From Eucommia ulmoides (lineage: Eukaryota > Streptophyta > Magnoliopsida > Garryales > Eucommiaceae), in NCBI GenBank assembly GCA_016647705.1, contig CM028333.1:5859616-5923615 (forward strand): a DNA stretch of 64,000 nt, in the 5' to 3' direction. The notes beneath the pieces were generated by a model. That model was given only the letters and a program-made list of their open reading frames with translations, had not been told where the DNA came from and made no database searches. This document shows positions 25,080 to 38,427 of the stretch, piece after piece (the first letter of the stretch is position 1; every line of letters begins with the position of its first letter). Made by a program: the position numbers and the translations under genes.

Positions 25080-25525
25080 TGTCACACCCCACCTCGGATA
25101 TCCATCACCCTGGGGCCAACGTGACATCAACATGACAACATCTGAACGTCAAACCAACTAGCAAACGACAAAGTGCATACATAAGTATACAACCATAATT
25201 TTTGACTATATACATCCTCTCTAACTGGAAACACACCCGTCCCTGAATTATAATAACAACAAAAGTATAACAACAATGAAGCTCTCACAAGTTTGTCTCG
25301 GACAGCTCCTCCCAAAATACTGTCATACTACACCACCGCGCCAATAGGGGACTAACTTCTAGCTGTTGTACCTGCGAATATACTGCCTTCTCAATAAAAA
25401 TATTTTAGATGGATCAAGCATAAAACATATAAATATCACATATCAAATAAAAATCTCATAATATATAAATGTCTCATACCACAAGGAAAACATCTTTTTC
25501 CTGTCACCACAAAACCAACGTTTAT

Positions 25526-25587
<62 letters not shown>

Positions 25588-27234
25588 CATCCCAACTAAA
25601 CAATGAAAATCAATCAGAATAATTCAACTAACCATACAGTATAATGAAATCAGAACATATCAATCCAGTATAAAAGAATATGTATAAATGTACTTATCCC
25701 AATCACCATATACGACAAAACACCATATACGATACTACATCACACCATACCATATCACACCATACCACACCACACCACACCACATCACACTACATCACAT
25801 CACACCATGCCCCGGCTAGCCATGTAATCGTTTTAACCTCACGATCGGGAGTTGCAACGGTATCGTACTACCCGTAGGATTTGCCTTCCTAGCGGGACAA
25901 ATAACCACTTGCCCGGACCACCCATCGGACAGGTCATAATATCAATAACCGCCTGCCGGACCACCCATCGGACAGGACATAACAACGCTCTGCCGTAGCA
26001 GATAATCAACGCTCTGCCAAAGCAGATAACCAACACTCTGCCGAAGCAGATGATCAACGCTCTGCCGAAGTAGATAAATACTATGGTATCGTCAAATCAA
26101 CAACATTATCAAATCAATAACAACATCGTCAAACTACAAATCAATAACATCGACCTCTATCTCCAAAATCGATTTAATCCAAATATCATTTTTTCACCCT
26201 CTTTTAAAACCAACTAAATTCAATAAATCATTTATTTTCACTTTCTTTAAAAACCAACGTAATCCACATTTCCAAAACACCCAAATCCGCTTAATCCATA
26301 TAAGTTATAAATTCGTCTAGTTTTCAAGTAAACATATTTTTCCATCATATATTTGAAAATAGATTTATAAGAAGACAGTACACTCATCTGGCTATCCGCT
26401 CCGCAAAACTTCTACTGACTACTCTCTCCGAGATTCCAGTGTCTGCGAACTTAATAGTGACATGGCCTAAATTAATATTTTATGTAAAATCATATAATCA
26501 TGAAATGCAGGCACTAAGTTTCATTATTTCCCCGTCCCCACATTTTATTATGTAAAATTATTATTCGGTTAATTTTCATTTCGTTAAAAAATATTGTATA
26601 AAATTTAGTAATATGACGATCCCAAATTTATTATTCCAGTTACTAAAATTTTGATGCTAGAATTGATTTAATAAAATTTAATAAACAAAAATAAATTTAA
26701 CAAAAAACGTTACCCGTTCTGAATCATTCACGGGTCGCAAAATGAATTTTAAATTTTGTTGGGGTTATTTGTGAAATTTTCCTTGCCTTCCATTTTTTTT
26801 TCCTTCTTTTTCTTTTTCGGTTCAGGTCTCCTATTTCTGTTCTGTTTTGGTTTTTCAGCTGACGTACACCTACAACCACTATCTCCCACCCCAACGACCA
26901 AATATTGATCACACATACGCCAACTATGAAAACCGAATGGCACACCCATGCACACAAAATTGATTTAAACACACACCCACATTCACGTTGAAAATCAAAA
27001 CACCACATGCACACACACACGAACGATGCCTGAGGATCGGCGACCGTTCACCGTCGTAAAGTTGGAGCACACCCACACCCAGATGCATGGAAAGAACTTA
27101 ACTGTTGATCATATACATACACACAACCAACTGAACATTTCACTACCGACTAGCCAACCACATATTCCATTGTTGGATCCGACACACATACACTGATATA
27201 CCTAGGAAAGAAAACAGAGCACACACACTGTCTT

Positions 27235-29943
27235 TGTCACACAACCCACCCCGGACACCCATCACCCTGGGGCCGACATAACATCATCATGACATCACCT
27301 GCATGCCAAAATATCTGCTAACCGACATATGCATACATAAATACACAACCACCAAAAAGAACCATACTATTTTAATACACTTTCTAATTGGGGACATACT
27401 CATCCCTACAAAAATTATAATAACCACAAAGATAACACAATCCTGAACCTCTCATAAGTTTGCATCAACCAGCACCTCCAAAATTAATACCCTCTCACTA
27501 CCGTATTGCCAGATTCTAACTAGCGCCAATAGGGGACCGACTCCTAACTGTTTTACCTACGAGTATATTGCCTTCTTAATAAAAATATTTTAAATTGATT
27601 AAGCATATAACATATACACATCATATTCCAAATAAAAATCTCATATTATATATATCTTTTCCTGTCACCACAGAATCAACGTATATATGTTTATAACATT
27701 TGAACTAAGCAGTGAAAAATCAACCAGAACGTCACAGCAACCATACAGTATAACGCAACTGAAATAATAGATATATCGTTGTAAATGGATACACTAAGCC
27801 AGTATAAAATGAAGTATATATAAATGCCATATACGACAAAACACTATATACGACACTACATCACACCGCACCTCACCACACCACATCATACCACATCTCG
27901 GCTAGTCATGTGATCGTTTTAACCTCACAATCGGGAGTTGCAAAAGTACCGTACCCCGTAAGATATGCCTTCCTAGCGGGATATAACAACGCTCCGCTGG
28001 ACTATGTCAGACGGGTGAAACAACGCTCCACTGGACTATATCACACGGGTGAACAACGCTCGGCTGAACTATGCCAGACGGGTAAACAACGCTCCGCTGG
28101 ACTATGCCAGATGGGTGAAACACCGTTTCGCTGGACTATGCCAAGCAGGTGAATATCCACCACCAATCTCCACCTCACCTCAACAACGACAACTCATCTT
28201 CACCTCAACAACAACAACTCCGCCCACCATCAACTGACACCTCAACAACAACCAACGAAATCCACAATATCAGAAATACCCAAAATAACACTTGATCCAT
28301 GTAAGTTAAAAAATTCATCCATTTTCAAGTAAATACATTTTTTCATCTCATATATATATATGAAAATAGATTTTGCAAGAAGACAGTACACTCATCTGGT
28401 GATCCGTTCCCCAAAAACCTTTACCGACTATGCTCTACCGTTCCTCAGGTGCCTGCGAACCTATTAGTGACATCACCTAAATTAATATTTGGGTAAAAAT
28501 ATAATCTAATCATGCAATGTAGGCCCTACATTCTACAATTTTTCCGTCCCCACCTTTTATTATGGAAAATTATTATTATTCACCTCATTCCGTTATGATA
28601 ATATTTTATGTATAACGTTATTACAATTAACCGTTACGAAAATTATTACAATTACGGAAATTGTAACGCTAAAGATTTTATTTAATGAGAAATAATAATC
28701 GATTGAAATTTCACCCGTTTCCTAATCATTCGCAGGCCAAGAAGTTGAAAATTATTAGGTTTTGGGGTGGTTAGTGTAATTGTTCTTCCTATTCCTTTTC
28801 TTCTTCTTTCTTCTTTCTTTTTTTTTTCTTCTGTTTGATGTTACTGTTTCCGTCCGACCACCGATCAACTGCCACCCCCTCATGTCCCTCTTATCGGCGG
28901 CGACACATAACAGTGCCCACACCCCCGCCGTCGTCAACACCACTTCCACACAACACGATCACACATACCCATACACCGATCACACACCCACTCTCCGACC
29001 CTCTCTCTCACTCTAACCTCCCTTCATCGTCGGCCATCCCATACTAGCACAACGATCACCACTGACTGACAAATGATCCACCCACGATCATCGACAATTG
29101 ACGATCTAAACAGATTCCCCACACACCCACACTCTGTTGTGCTATACCGAAACAAAGAACGCACACACGCACACGCACTACCGCAGTGGCGATACACACT
29201 GCTGGCCGCACCGTGGCGACGATCATACACATGCACCCATGCACCCGAATGATCAACACAACACATATATACATATACCATATAAATTTAAACATATATG
29301 CCTACTTACCAAACGACGGCAACGGTCACGCTATTAACGATCTCACCCCCACGATCGTTGAACGAACAACCGAAGATGCACACATACACAGGGACCGGAC
29401 TGAGCCCACCCGCATGATCGTTTAATGACAGAACCCACAACCACGACGTCGGACTGAGCACACCGTCGAACACCCTCCGATTCTCTCTCTAACTTGTGTG
29501 ATTTGTTTCCCTTCTCTCCCAGCTTTTGATCATGATAACATTTAATTGCATGGGTTTTTGTGGATGAATTTTTGGTTTTCTTCACGCTATGTCGCTCCTC
29601 TCCCACACCTCCTTGTCTCTGGTTGAGCTCACGGCACACGCACGCCCGTATGTATATATGTATGTATAAATATAAATATCTTTTGTTTAATTACACCTTT
29701 CTCCCCTTTATTCATTTAACACTTCGTTTTTATCCAATTTCCACATTCAAGATTTTCTAAATTGCAATTTCGTCCCAAAAAGTTTTAATGAAAATTTCGG
29801 GTTGAGTGTTTTCTAAATTTACAAATCGACCCCTAAACTTTTAAATTTGTTTTTATTTTATTTAACCCAATTTCACCCCGAATTTCCTCAATCATTTTAA
29901 AATACAACTAAAATGGCGTACGTGCGAAATCAGGGTTTTACTA
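27235..29943 (-). repeat. 3' LTR (2709 bp) of the Tekay-like element
   Basis: Begins TGTCACACAACCC. The inner end reads GGGTTTTACTA where the other LTR has GGGTCTTACA, so that boundary is mutated. In the first 380 or so bases I count about twenty differences from the partner LTR, apparently all transitions. It contains about five units of a 34-bp minisatellite at 27985-28155, against three in the partner. Confidence 0.85.
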
Positions 29944-29957
29944 CCCTTCCCTTCTAA
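29944..29957 (-). other. Polypurine tract of the Tekay-like element
   Basis: The minus strand reads TTAGAAGGGAAGGG immediately before the 3' LTR. Confidence 0.7.
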
Positions 29958-29989
29958 AAAAAAATTCGTCCCGAAATTTTTGTTACCTT

Positions 29990-30509
29990 AATCGAACAAA
30001 TGTGGGTATTTGTTCCTCATCTCGTCCTCTCGCTCCCAAGTTGCCTCTTCCACTGCATGACTGCGCCACAACACTTTGACCAACATGATCGTTTTTGTTC
30101 GCAACACCTAGTCCTTACGGCTTAGAATTTTGACTGGCTTCTCCTCGTAGGTCAAATCTGCTTCCAATTCAATCGGCTGCGAAGTCAACACATGATAAGG
30201 CTCTGGCACATATTTCCAGAACATCGATACATGGAAAACGTTGTGTAGTCGAGACAACTCTGGCGGCAAAGCAAGCCTATACGCTGTTGTGCCAACCCGC
30301 TCTAAAATTTTATATGGTCCGATGTACCTTGGTCTCAGTTTCTTTTTCTTCCTGAACCTCATTATGCCTTTACATAGAGAGATACGCAAAAATACATGAT
30401 CCCCCTCTTTGAATTCTAAATCCCGCCGGCGCTTGTCTGCGTAACTCTTTTGTCGACTCTGAGCAATTTTTAATTTTTCTAGAATCACCTTCACTTTGTC
30501 TGCTGTCAT
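29990..30509 (-). pseudogene. Integrase C-terminus and chromodomain of the Tekay-like element
   Basis: 30509-30108 encodes the basic integrase C-terminal region (QKSYADKRRRDLEFKEGD, then RPRYIGPYKILERVG and LHNVFHVSMFWKY). One in-frame TAG at about 30120 separates it from a chromodomain (VKVLWRSHAVEEATWERED at about 30090-30020). In chromoviruses this domain reads histone marks and guides integration into heterochromatin. Confidence 0.85.
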
Positions 30510-30668
30510 CTAGGCTATATCCGGCGCCAACAATTTCTGTTCACCCACCTCAGTCCAACAGATTGAGGTTCTGCATCTCCTACCATACAATGCTTCATAC
30601 GGGGCCATCTCGATTGTCGAATGATAGCTATTATTGTAGGCGAATTCCATCAACAGTAAATTATCATC

Positions 30669-31520
30669 CTAGCTACCAGGAAATTCCAGGACACATCCTC
30701 TCAACATATCCTCTAATGTCTGAATCGTACGCTCTGACTGACCGTCCGTCTGAGAATGAAAAGCGGTGCTAAATTTCAGCTTAGTATCCAAAACAATCTG
30801 AAGACTTGGCCAGAACCTCGAAGTAAATCTCGGATCTCTATCCGACACGATAGAAACCAGGGCACCATGCAACCTAACAATCTCATCGACATACAATTGG
30901 GCATACTTTTCAAGAGAATACGTCATTTTTACGGCAAAAAAATGAGCAGACTTGGTAAGCCTATCAACGATTACCCAAATGGAATTATGCCCCTTTTGAG
31001 TACAGGGTAATCCCGAAATAAAATTCATCGTAATATGCTCCCACTTCCACTCTGGAATAGGTAGAGGTTGCAATAACCCACTTGGACGCTGGTGCTCAAT
31101 CTTAACTTGTTGACAAACAAGACACCTGGCAACAAATTATGCAATTTCTCGTTTCATTCCGATCCACCAATAATGTTCACATAGATCTCGATACATCTTA
31201 GTACTACCTGGATGCATTGCGTATGCTGAACTATGCGCCTCTTCCAAAATACCCTTCTTCAAACAGACATCATTAGGCACACACAACCTATTCCCAATGA
31301 TCAACGCCTCATCTCTATCCCTAACCTGATAATCAGTTCTGTGACTATTTTTCACTTCATCCCGAATCATCTCTAATTGAACATCCAACTTCTGAGCTTC
31401 AATAATACGATCAACCAATGTCGGCCTCAAAGTCAAAGTTGCGAGCAATGCTGCCGTCTGACCTACCGCTAACTGAACTCGCATCGATCTCAACTCGGCA
31501 TACAAATTAGTATGAACCAC
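30669..31520 (-). pseudogene. Integrase zinc-binding and core domains (Tekay-like)
   Basis: The HHCC region (HPGSTKMYRDLCEHYWW) is in 31520-31137; a break separates it from the core in 31073-30669. In the core the first catalytic block reads ITMNFISGLP, with Asn where the family has Asp. The other two catalytic blocks are kept (IVSDRDPRFTSRFW and GQSERTIQTLEDMLR). The Asp-to-Asn change fits a single G-to-A transition and would inactivate strand transfer. Confidence 0.85.
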
Positions 31521-32500
31521 TTAAATGTGTGCGATCGAACATGTTGATTTTCGACTCAAAGCATCCGCTACAACATTAGATTTCCCTGGATGATAGTGGA
31601 TGGTGCAATCGTAATCTTTAATCAATTCTATCCAACGCCTTTGCCTCAAATTTAGCTCCTTCTGAGTAAACAAATATTTTAAACTCTGGTGGTCGGTGTA
31701 TATTTCACATGTTTCGCCATACAAATAGTGCCTCCAAATCTTCAGGGCAAACACAATCGCTGCCAACTCCAAATCATGCATTGGGTCATTACGCTCATGA
31801 TTCTTCAATTGCCGAGATGCATATGCGATCACGTGACCATGCTGCATAAGAACATATCCCAGCCCTTGGTATGACGCGTCACTATAAATCACAAAACCAC
31901 CTCCTTCTGTTGGGAGGGCTAGTATTGGTGCCGATATCAATCTTCATTTCAGCTCTTGGAAACTTTGTTCGCATTTGTCGGTCCACTCAAATATGGATTC
32001 TTTGCGGGTCAATCGAGTCAATGAGACAGCGATAATGGAAAATCCCTGCACAAATCGTCGAAAGTAACCTGCCAATCCTGAAAAGTTTCGAACTTCCGTC
32101 ACATTTTTTGGTCTTTCCCACTGGACAACAACTTCAACTTTCTTTGGGTCCACCTGAATACCGTCTCCTGAAATGACATGCCCCAAAAATACAACATGAT
32201 CTAACCAAAATTTGCATTTACTAAATTTCGCATATAATCGTTTCTCCCGCAACGTCTGCAATACAATCTGAAGATACTCTGCATGTTCTTCTCTATTTTG
32301 GGAATAGATCAATATATCGTCAATGAATACGATGATAAATTGATCCAGATAAGGTTAAAAGATCTAATTCATCAAATCCATGAAGGCAGCAGGGGCATTC
32401 GTCAGTCCAAAGGGCATTACCAGAAATTCATAATGTCTATATCTCGTACGAAACGTCGTTTTTGCCACATCACTTTCTCTGACTTTCAATTGGTGATACC
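31521..32500 (-). pseudogene. Reverse transcriptase C-terminus and RNase H (Tekay-like)
   Basis: The catalytic FIDD block is just upstream of 32312, followed by [16 protein letters not shown] and the connection ([19 protein letters not shown]) to 31944. RNase H is at 31940-31521 with [41 protein letters not shown] and the end [14 protein letters not shown]. Stops lie near 32363 and 32350. Confidence 0.87.
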
Positions 32501-33380
32501 CCGATCGAAGATCTATCTTGGAAAACACTTTAGCTTTCTGAAGCTGGTCAAATAAGTCATCAATCCTAGGTAACGGATATTTATTTCGAACCGTCACCCT
32601 ATTCAACTGCTGATAGTCTATACACATTCTCAATGTGCCATCCTTCTTTTTCACAAACAACACTGGGGCTCCCCATGGGGAAACATTGGGTCTGATAAAC
32701 CCACGGTCTACTAAATCCTGCAACTGCACCTTCAATTCTTTCAACTCGGTAGGCGCCATACGATAGGGTGGAATCGATATAGAAACAGTTCCTGGAAGTA
32801 ACTCGATCATGAATTCTATCTCCCTGTCTACTGGAAACCCTAGCAGTTCGTTTGGAAACACGTCGGGAAAATCCCTAACCACTGGAATATCTGCCACCAA
32901 AACTTCTCTCTGACTAGTGTCGATCACGTGCGCAAGGTATCCCTGATATCCTTTCTTTAATAACCTTCTGGCTTCTAAGGTTAAAATTAGACTGACAGGA
33001 GTGATAATTCTGTCTCCCGAGAATACAAACTCTGGCCCGCCCAAGATTCGAAATATCACCTCTTTTTTAAAGCAATCTACGGTAGCATGATATTTGGATA
33101 GTAAATCCATACCCAGTATCACATCGAAATCGTGAATATTCAGGGGTAATAAATCTGCCAATAGCTCTCTATCACCGACCCGAAGCAAATGATCTTTGTA
33201 CACACTATCTATCCATACTGACTCCCCTACCGGTGTAGAAATAACAATATGGTATGATAAAGAAATAGAAAACTTGCCTATATGCATCATGAAAGTTGCC
33301 GAAACAAACGACTGCGTAGAACCGGGATCAATAAGTACACGAGCATCTCCAGCATATAAAGACATGATACCTGTAACCAC
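32364..33380 (-). pseudogene. Protease and N-terminal reverse transcriptase (Tekay-like)
   Basis: 338 uninterrupted residues. The aspartic protease site is [12 protein letters not shown] (about residues 16-27), a form common in plant Tekay elements. Reverse transcriptase begins at about residue 195 with [14 protein letters not shown], then [49 protein letters not shown] and [20 protein letters not shown], where a stop ends the frame. This is the longest surviving piece of any mobile element in the window. Confidence 0.9.
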
Positions 33381-33392
33381 ATCGGGAGTAGC

Positions 33393-34680
33393 CTAGGCAT
33401 CCTGTCGAGTAGTAGCAAAAACACGGCCTCGCATCGGAGGTCTACCAGCCAATCCTCTACCACGCCCCGGGGCAGTGCTAGGACCCACACTACCCATACT
33501 GCTCGCAGGAAGTACAGTTGTAGAAGCAAATTTCGGACAGTTCGTCGATATATGACCCGGCTCATGACAACGAAAACATGTCGGTCCTCCCCTGGGACAG
33601 TCTCTGATGAAATGATCCGGTGATCCACATTGATAGCATTTACCTCCCCCAGCTCGACTAGACAACTGATTCCTCCCCTGTCTTTGCGGACCAACACTTG
33701 ATTCCGATACACTCTGCTGTCGCCTGAAATATAATTGTCGGAAACCACGGCTCCTAACGGATTGGCCAAACAATGAGGCCCGAGCAACTAGCGGCCGAGA
33801 TACCGCCCCTCGTGAAGTAACACCCAAAAATCTGTTGGGTGACTCAAATCGACTCTTCTTGAACTGCTCACGACTCTCAATGGCTTCCTGAACATCTCTC
33901 TCTACTAATTTCGCTATATTCACCAACTCTGCATAATTGTTAATCTGTCTGCTAGTCAAACTGGAACGTATTTCCAAATTGAGCCCCTTTTGAAAACGTC
34001 GACATTTCATCTCTTCCGTTTTTACCAGATCCGGGGCAAATCAGGATAAAACATCGAACCTAACTTCATACTGCTGAACAATCATCTTTCCCTGCTTCAA
34101 AACTATAAATTCCTCTTCCATCTAGAATCGATAAGACTTGGGAAAATATTTTTCATTGAACACGGCAACAAAACGATCCCACGTAATCTCTTCGCCCGAA
34201 CCCGTAATCAGTCTTTTCATTTCTTCCCACCAATGCTCGGCCTTCTCCTTCAACTGAAAGGTGACAAGGGGAACTCGACTATCGTCGACAATCCCCATCG
34301 CCTCGAACACGTGACTCACACCTCTAATCCAATTTTCCACATCTATTGGACCCTTCGTTCCAGTGAAAATCGGAGGGTCCAACTCTTTGAATCTCTTCAA
34401 GCGTACTGCCTGAGGTATAGAAGTATCACCTTAGGCCTGTTGACTTTCCATAATCCTCACTTGCTGCTCCGTAAGCTGGGTAGCAGCCTGCAAAATTCTT
34501 TTGATCGCGTCTAAGCTCCCTTGCAACATATCACCCTGCGTGTGGGATTCCACAATATGTAAACTTTCCTACTCCCTATCTCTCTGTTCCTGAGGCTCCA
34601 CTTGCCTCGGGGGTTCCGCTTGCCCCTGAGGTCCCACACTTCTAGAGGTTTCATCTCCCCCTCCATACCTGTTATCAATC
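33393..34680 (-). pseudogene. Gag of the Tekay-like element with two zinc knuckles
   Basis: The capsid core is in 34400-34122 (PPIFTGTKGPIDVENWI, then AEHWWEEMKRLI and FVAVFNEKYFP). Knuckles in 34010-33393 are CYQCGSPDHFIRDCP and CFRCHEPGHISTNCP, both complete CCHC. A Gln-rich leader extends to about 34680. Stops near 34560 and 34432, and one between 34122 and 34010, break the frame. Confidence 0.87.
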
Positions 34681-34880
34681 AGAAAAATTCAATTCAACGA
34701 CTAACTAGGCCAACCAGAAAAATGACAGTAATTAATATACGTTAATTAACTATTACGCGAGTATCAAAAGCACTCACTAACACCTTATCTTAAAGTCCTC
34801 TACTGACTAGACAACTGACACGTCTTCCTATCTCATGATCCTCTACTGATACGACAATTAGCAAGTCTACAGAACCTATA

Positions 34881-34898
34881 ACCTAGGCTCAGATACCA
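34881..34898 (-). other. Primer binding site, initiator Met tRNA type
   Basis: The minus strand reads TGGTATCTGAGCCTAGGT, starting 4 bases from the LTR end; the family form is TGGTATCAGAGC. Confidence 0.82.
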
Positions 34899-34902
34899 AA
34901 AT

Positions 34903-37535
34903 TGTCACAATCCACCCCGGACACCCATCACCCTGGGGCCAGCATGACACCATCATGACATCACCTACATGCCAAAATATCTGCTAACCAACATATGCAT
35001 ACATAAATACACAACCACCAAAAAGAACCATACTATTTTAATACACTTTTTAATTGGGGACACACTCGTCCCCACAAAAATCATAATAACCACAAAGATA
35101 ACACAATCCTGAACCTCTCACAAGTTTGCATCAACCAACACCTCCAAAATTAATACCCTCTCACTACCGTATTGCCGGATTCTAACTAGTGCTAGTAGGG
35201 GACCGACTCCTAACTATTTCATCTACGAGTGTACTGCCTTCTTAATAAAAATATTTTAAATTGATTAAGCATATAACATATACACATCATATTCCAAATA
35301 AAAATCTCATATTATATATATAAAACACATTTTTCTGTTACCACATAATCAACGTATATATGTTTATAACATTTGAACTAAGCAGTGAAAAATCAACCAG
35401 AACGTCACAGCAACCATATAGTATAACGCAACTGAAATAATAGATATATTGTCGTAAATGGATACACCAAGTCAGTATAAAATGAAGTATATATAAATGC
35501 CATATACGACAAAACACTATATACGACACTACATCACACCGTACCTCACCACACCACATCACACCACACCTCGGCTAGCTATGTGATCGTTTTAACCTCA
35601 CGATCGGGAGTTGCAACGGTACTGTACCCCGTAGGATATGCCTTCCCAGCGGGATATAACAACGCTCCGCTGGACTATGCCAGACGGGTGAACAACGCTC
35701 CGCTGGACTATGCCAGATGGGTGAGACATCGCTCCGTTGGACTATGCCAAGGGGGTGAATATCCACCATCAATCTCCACCTCACCTTAACAATGACAACT
35801 CATCTCCACCTCAACAACAACAACTCCGCCCACCATTAACTGACACCTCAACAACAACCAATGAAATCCACAATATCATAAATACCCAAAATAATACTTG
35901 ATCCATGTAAGTTAGAAAATTCATTCATTTTCAAGTAAACACATTTTCCCATCATATATAAATATATGAAAATAGATTTTGCAAGAAGACAATATACTCA
36001 CCTGGTGATCCATTCCCCAAAAACCTTTATCGACTATGCTCTACCGTCCTTCAGGTGCCTGCAAACCTATTAGTGACAGGTCTAAATTAATATTTAGGTA
36101 AAAATATAATCTAATCATGCAATGCAGGCCCTACATTCTACAATTTTCCTGTCCCCACCTTTTATTATGGAAAATTATTATTATTCACCCCATTCCGTTA
36201 CGATAATATTTTATGTATAATATTATTACAATTAACCGTTACAAAAATTATTACAATTACGGAAAATGTAACGGTAAAGATTTTATTTAACGAGAAATAA
36301 TAATCGATTGAAATTTCACCTGTTTCCTAATCATTCGCAGGCCAAGAAGTTGAAAATTATTAGGTTTTGGGGTGGTTAGTGTAATTGTTCTTCCAATTTC
36401 TTTTCTTTTTTTCTTCTGTTTGATGTTACTGTTTTCGTCTGACCACCAATCAACCACCCCCCCCTCATGTCCCTCTCACTGGCGGTGACACATAATAGTG
36501 CCCACACCCCCGCCGTCGTCAACGCCACTTCCACATAGCACGATCACACATACCCACACACCGATCACACACACACTCTCCGACCCCCTCTCTCTCTGAT
36601 CTCCCTTCACCGCCAGCCATCCCACACTAGCACAACGATCACCATTGACCGACAAATTATCCATCCACGATCGTCGACGATCGACGACCAACGATCTAAA
36701 CAGATTCCCCACACACCCATACTCTGCTGCGGTATATAGAAAAATAGAACGCACACACGCACATGCACTACCACAGTGACGACACACACTGCTGGCCGCA
36801 TCGTGGCGACGATCACACACATGCACCCGAATGATCGACACAACACATATATACATATACCATAGAAATTTAAATATATACGCCTACTTACCAAACGACG
36901 GCGATGAACGGCAACAGTCACGCTATTGACGATCTCACCCCCATGATCGTCGAACGAACAACCAAAGACGCTCACACACACAGGGACCAGACTGAGCCCA
37001 CCCGCACGATCGTTTAATGACAGAACCCACAACCACGACGTCGAACTGAGCACACCGCCGAACACCCTCCGATTCTCTCTCTAACTTGTGTGATTTTTTT
37101 TCGTTCTCTCCCAGCTTTTGATCATGATAACATTTAATTGCATGGGTTTTTGGGGATAGATTTTTCGTTTTCTTCACGCTACGTCGCTCCTCTCCCACAC
37201 CTCCTTGTCTCCGGCTGAGTTCACGGCACACGCACGCCCATATGCATATATGTATGTATATATATAAATATCTTTTGTTTAATTACACATTTCTCCCCTT
37301 TATTCCTTTAACACTCCGTTTTTATCCAATTTCCACATTCAAGATTTTCTAAATTGCAATTTCATCCCAAAAAGTTTTAATGAAAATTTCGGGTTGAGTA
37401 TTTTCTAAATTTACAAATCGACCCCTAAACTTTTAAATTTGAATTTTTTTTTATTTAACCCAATTTCACCCCGAATATTTCCAATCATTTTAAAATGCAA
37501 CTAAAATGACGTACGTGCGAAATCAGGGTCTTACA
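34903..37535 (-). repeat. 5' LTR (2633 bp) of the Tekay-like element
   Basis: TGTCACAATCC...GGGTCTTACA. Contains three units of the 34-bp minisatellite (about 35655-35760) directly after a block shared with the other Tekay-type LTRs (35573-35630). Confidence 0.88.
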
Positions 37536-38427
37536 GTCTTACACACCCCTGTCGTTGCACAAAACAAATGAACGGCACATACACATGCAACGGAAACACA
37601 CACAGCAACAGTAGCAACAATACACACACACGCACTGTCGGCACGAAACAAAAAAATAGAGCACACCGCCGAAAATTTTACCGATCCATTCCCGCGACAC
37701 ACATGCATGCATACACCTACCAAAATGATCAGAGAAAATACACATAAATACTCACCACCTCGACGATCGTCGATGACTGGACAGCGATCACCGACTCCCG
37801 CTCACCGGCGATGCTAAGAATGCACACTGCCACGCTGTCGACGAACTATCCCACCGGCCGAACCACCTTCGCTCTCTCTTAGAATTGACGACGATATCGA
37901 CACGATCACGCACACACGTAACAGCTACGACCACACTGCCGAATGAACACCGATTCAAGAAAATTCGATGACCCCCACTCCGGTCCCCCCTCTCTCTCTC
38001 TCTAGAGTTTCTCTGAATTTCTCTTCTGATCTTTTTCCTTGAAACGCACTGTATGCATGTATATATATGCATGCAAGTAGTGGTCTGAAAATTTGATCTA
38101 AAAATGCCACGTCTCCCTCTTTCTCTTCGTCTCCGGATTGTTCTCACGACACACACCCACACATATATGTGTTTATATGTATATTTTTTATATAATAACT
38201 ATTGTGTTAATTTTCTCAAATTAAAATTTTACCCCTAAAATTTTAATTTATTAACTTAAATGACAATTTGAATCCCAAGTTTAGAATAAGTGTTTATAAT
38301 TTTACAATTTGAACCATAAACTTTTTAATTTGAATTTTTAATTAACACAATTTACTCCGAATTTTTTCAATTACTCAAAAATGTAATTAAAATGACGTAT
38401 GTGCTACAATTAGGGTCTTACACAATC

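Larger units (their letters stand above)
27235..37535 (-). mobile_element. Complete Tekay-like Ty3/gypsy chromovirus, 10.3 kb
   Basis: Flanked by GTCTT at 27230-27234 and 37536-37540, with LTRs at 27235-29943 and 34903-37535, a Met-tRNA primer site at 34881-34898 and gag-pol on the minus strand between them. Domain order is gag with two CCHC knuckles, protease, reverse transcriptase, RNase H, integrase, chromodomain; pol order and the chromodomain place it among chromoviruses, and LTR length and the terminal domain suggest the Tekay clade. It is the youngest insertion here, yet has stops in gag, reverse transcriptase and before the chromodomain. Confidence 0.9.
25080..38422 (-). mobile_element. 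Solo Tekay-type LTR (about 3.0 kb) split by a complete element
   Basis: Pieces 25080-27234 and 37541-38422 form one LTR of about 3037 bp, starting TGTCACACCCC and ending GGGTCTTACA, flanked by CAATC (25075-25079 and 38423-38427). The LTR resembles those of the complete chromovirus inserted into it, but is clearly diverged. No second LTR or pol belongs to it. It carries a two-unit 44-bp repeat (about 25905-25975) and a four-unit 24-bp repeat (about 25985-26075). Minus orientation is inferred from the related complete element. Confidence 0.88.

Noticed and set aside
25905..26075. Regularly spaced short repeats resembling a CRISPR array
   Set aside because: Eukaryotic LTR minisatellite: contiguous units without unique spacers.
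28755..29640. Overlapping Cys/Val-rich open frames on both strands
   Set aside because: Inside the Tekay LTR; the same shadows appear at 36476-37231 in the partner LTR.
29990..34680. Endogenous pararetrovirus instead of a gypsy element
   Set aside because: Flanking LTRs with 5-bp duplication, primer site, integrase and chromodomain identify an LTR retrotransposon; no movement protein.
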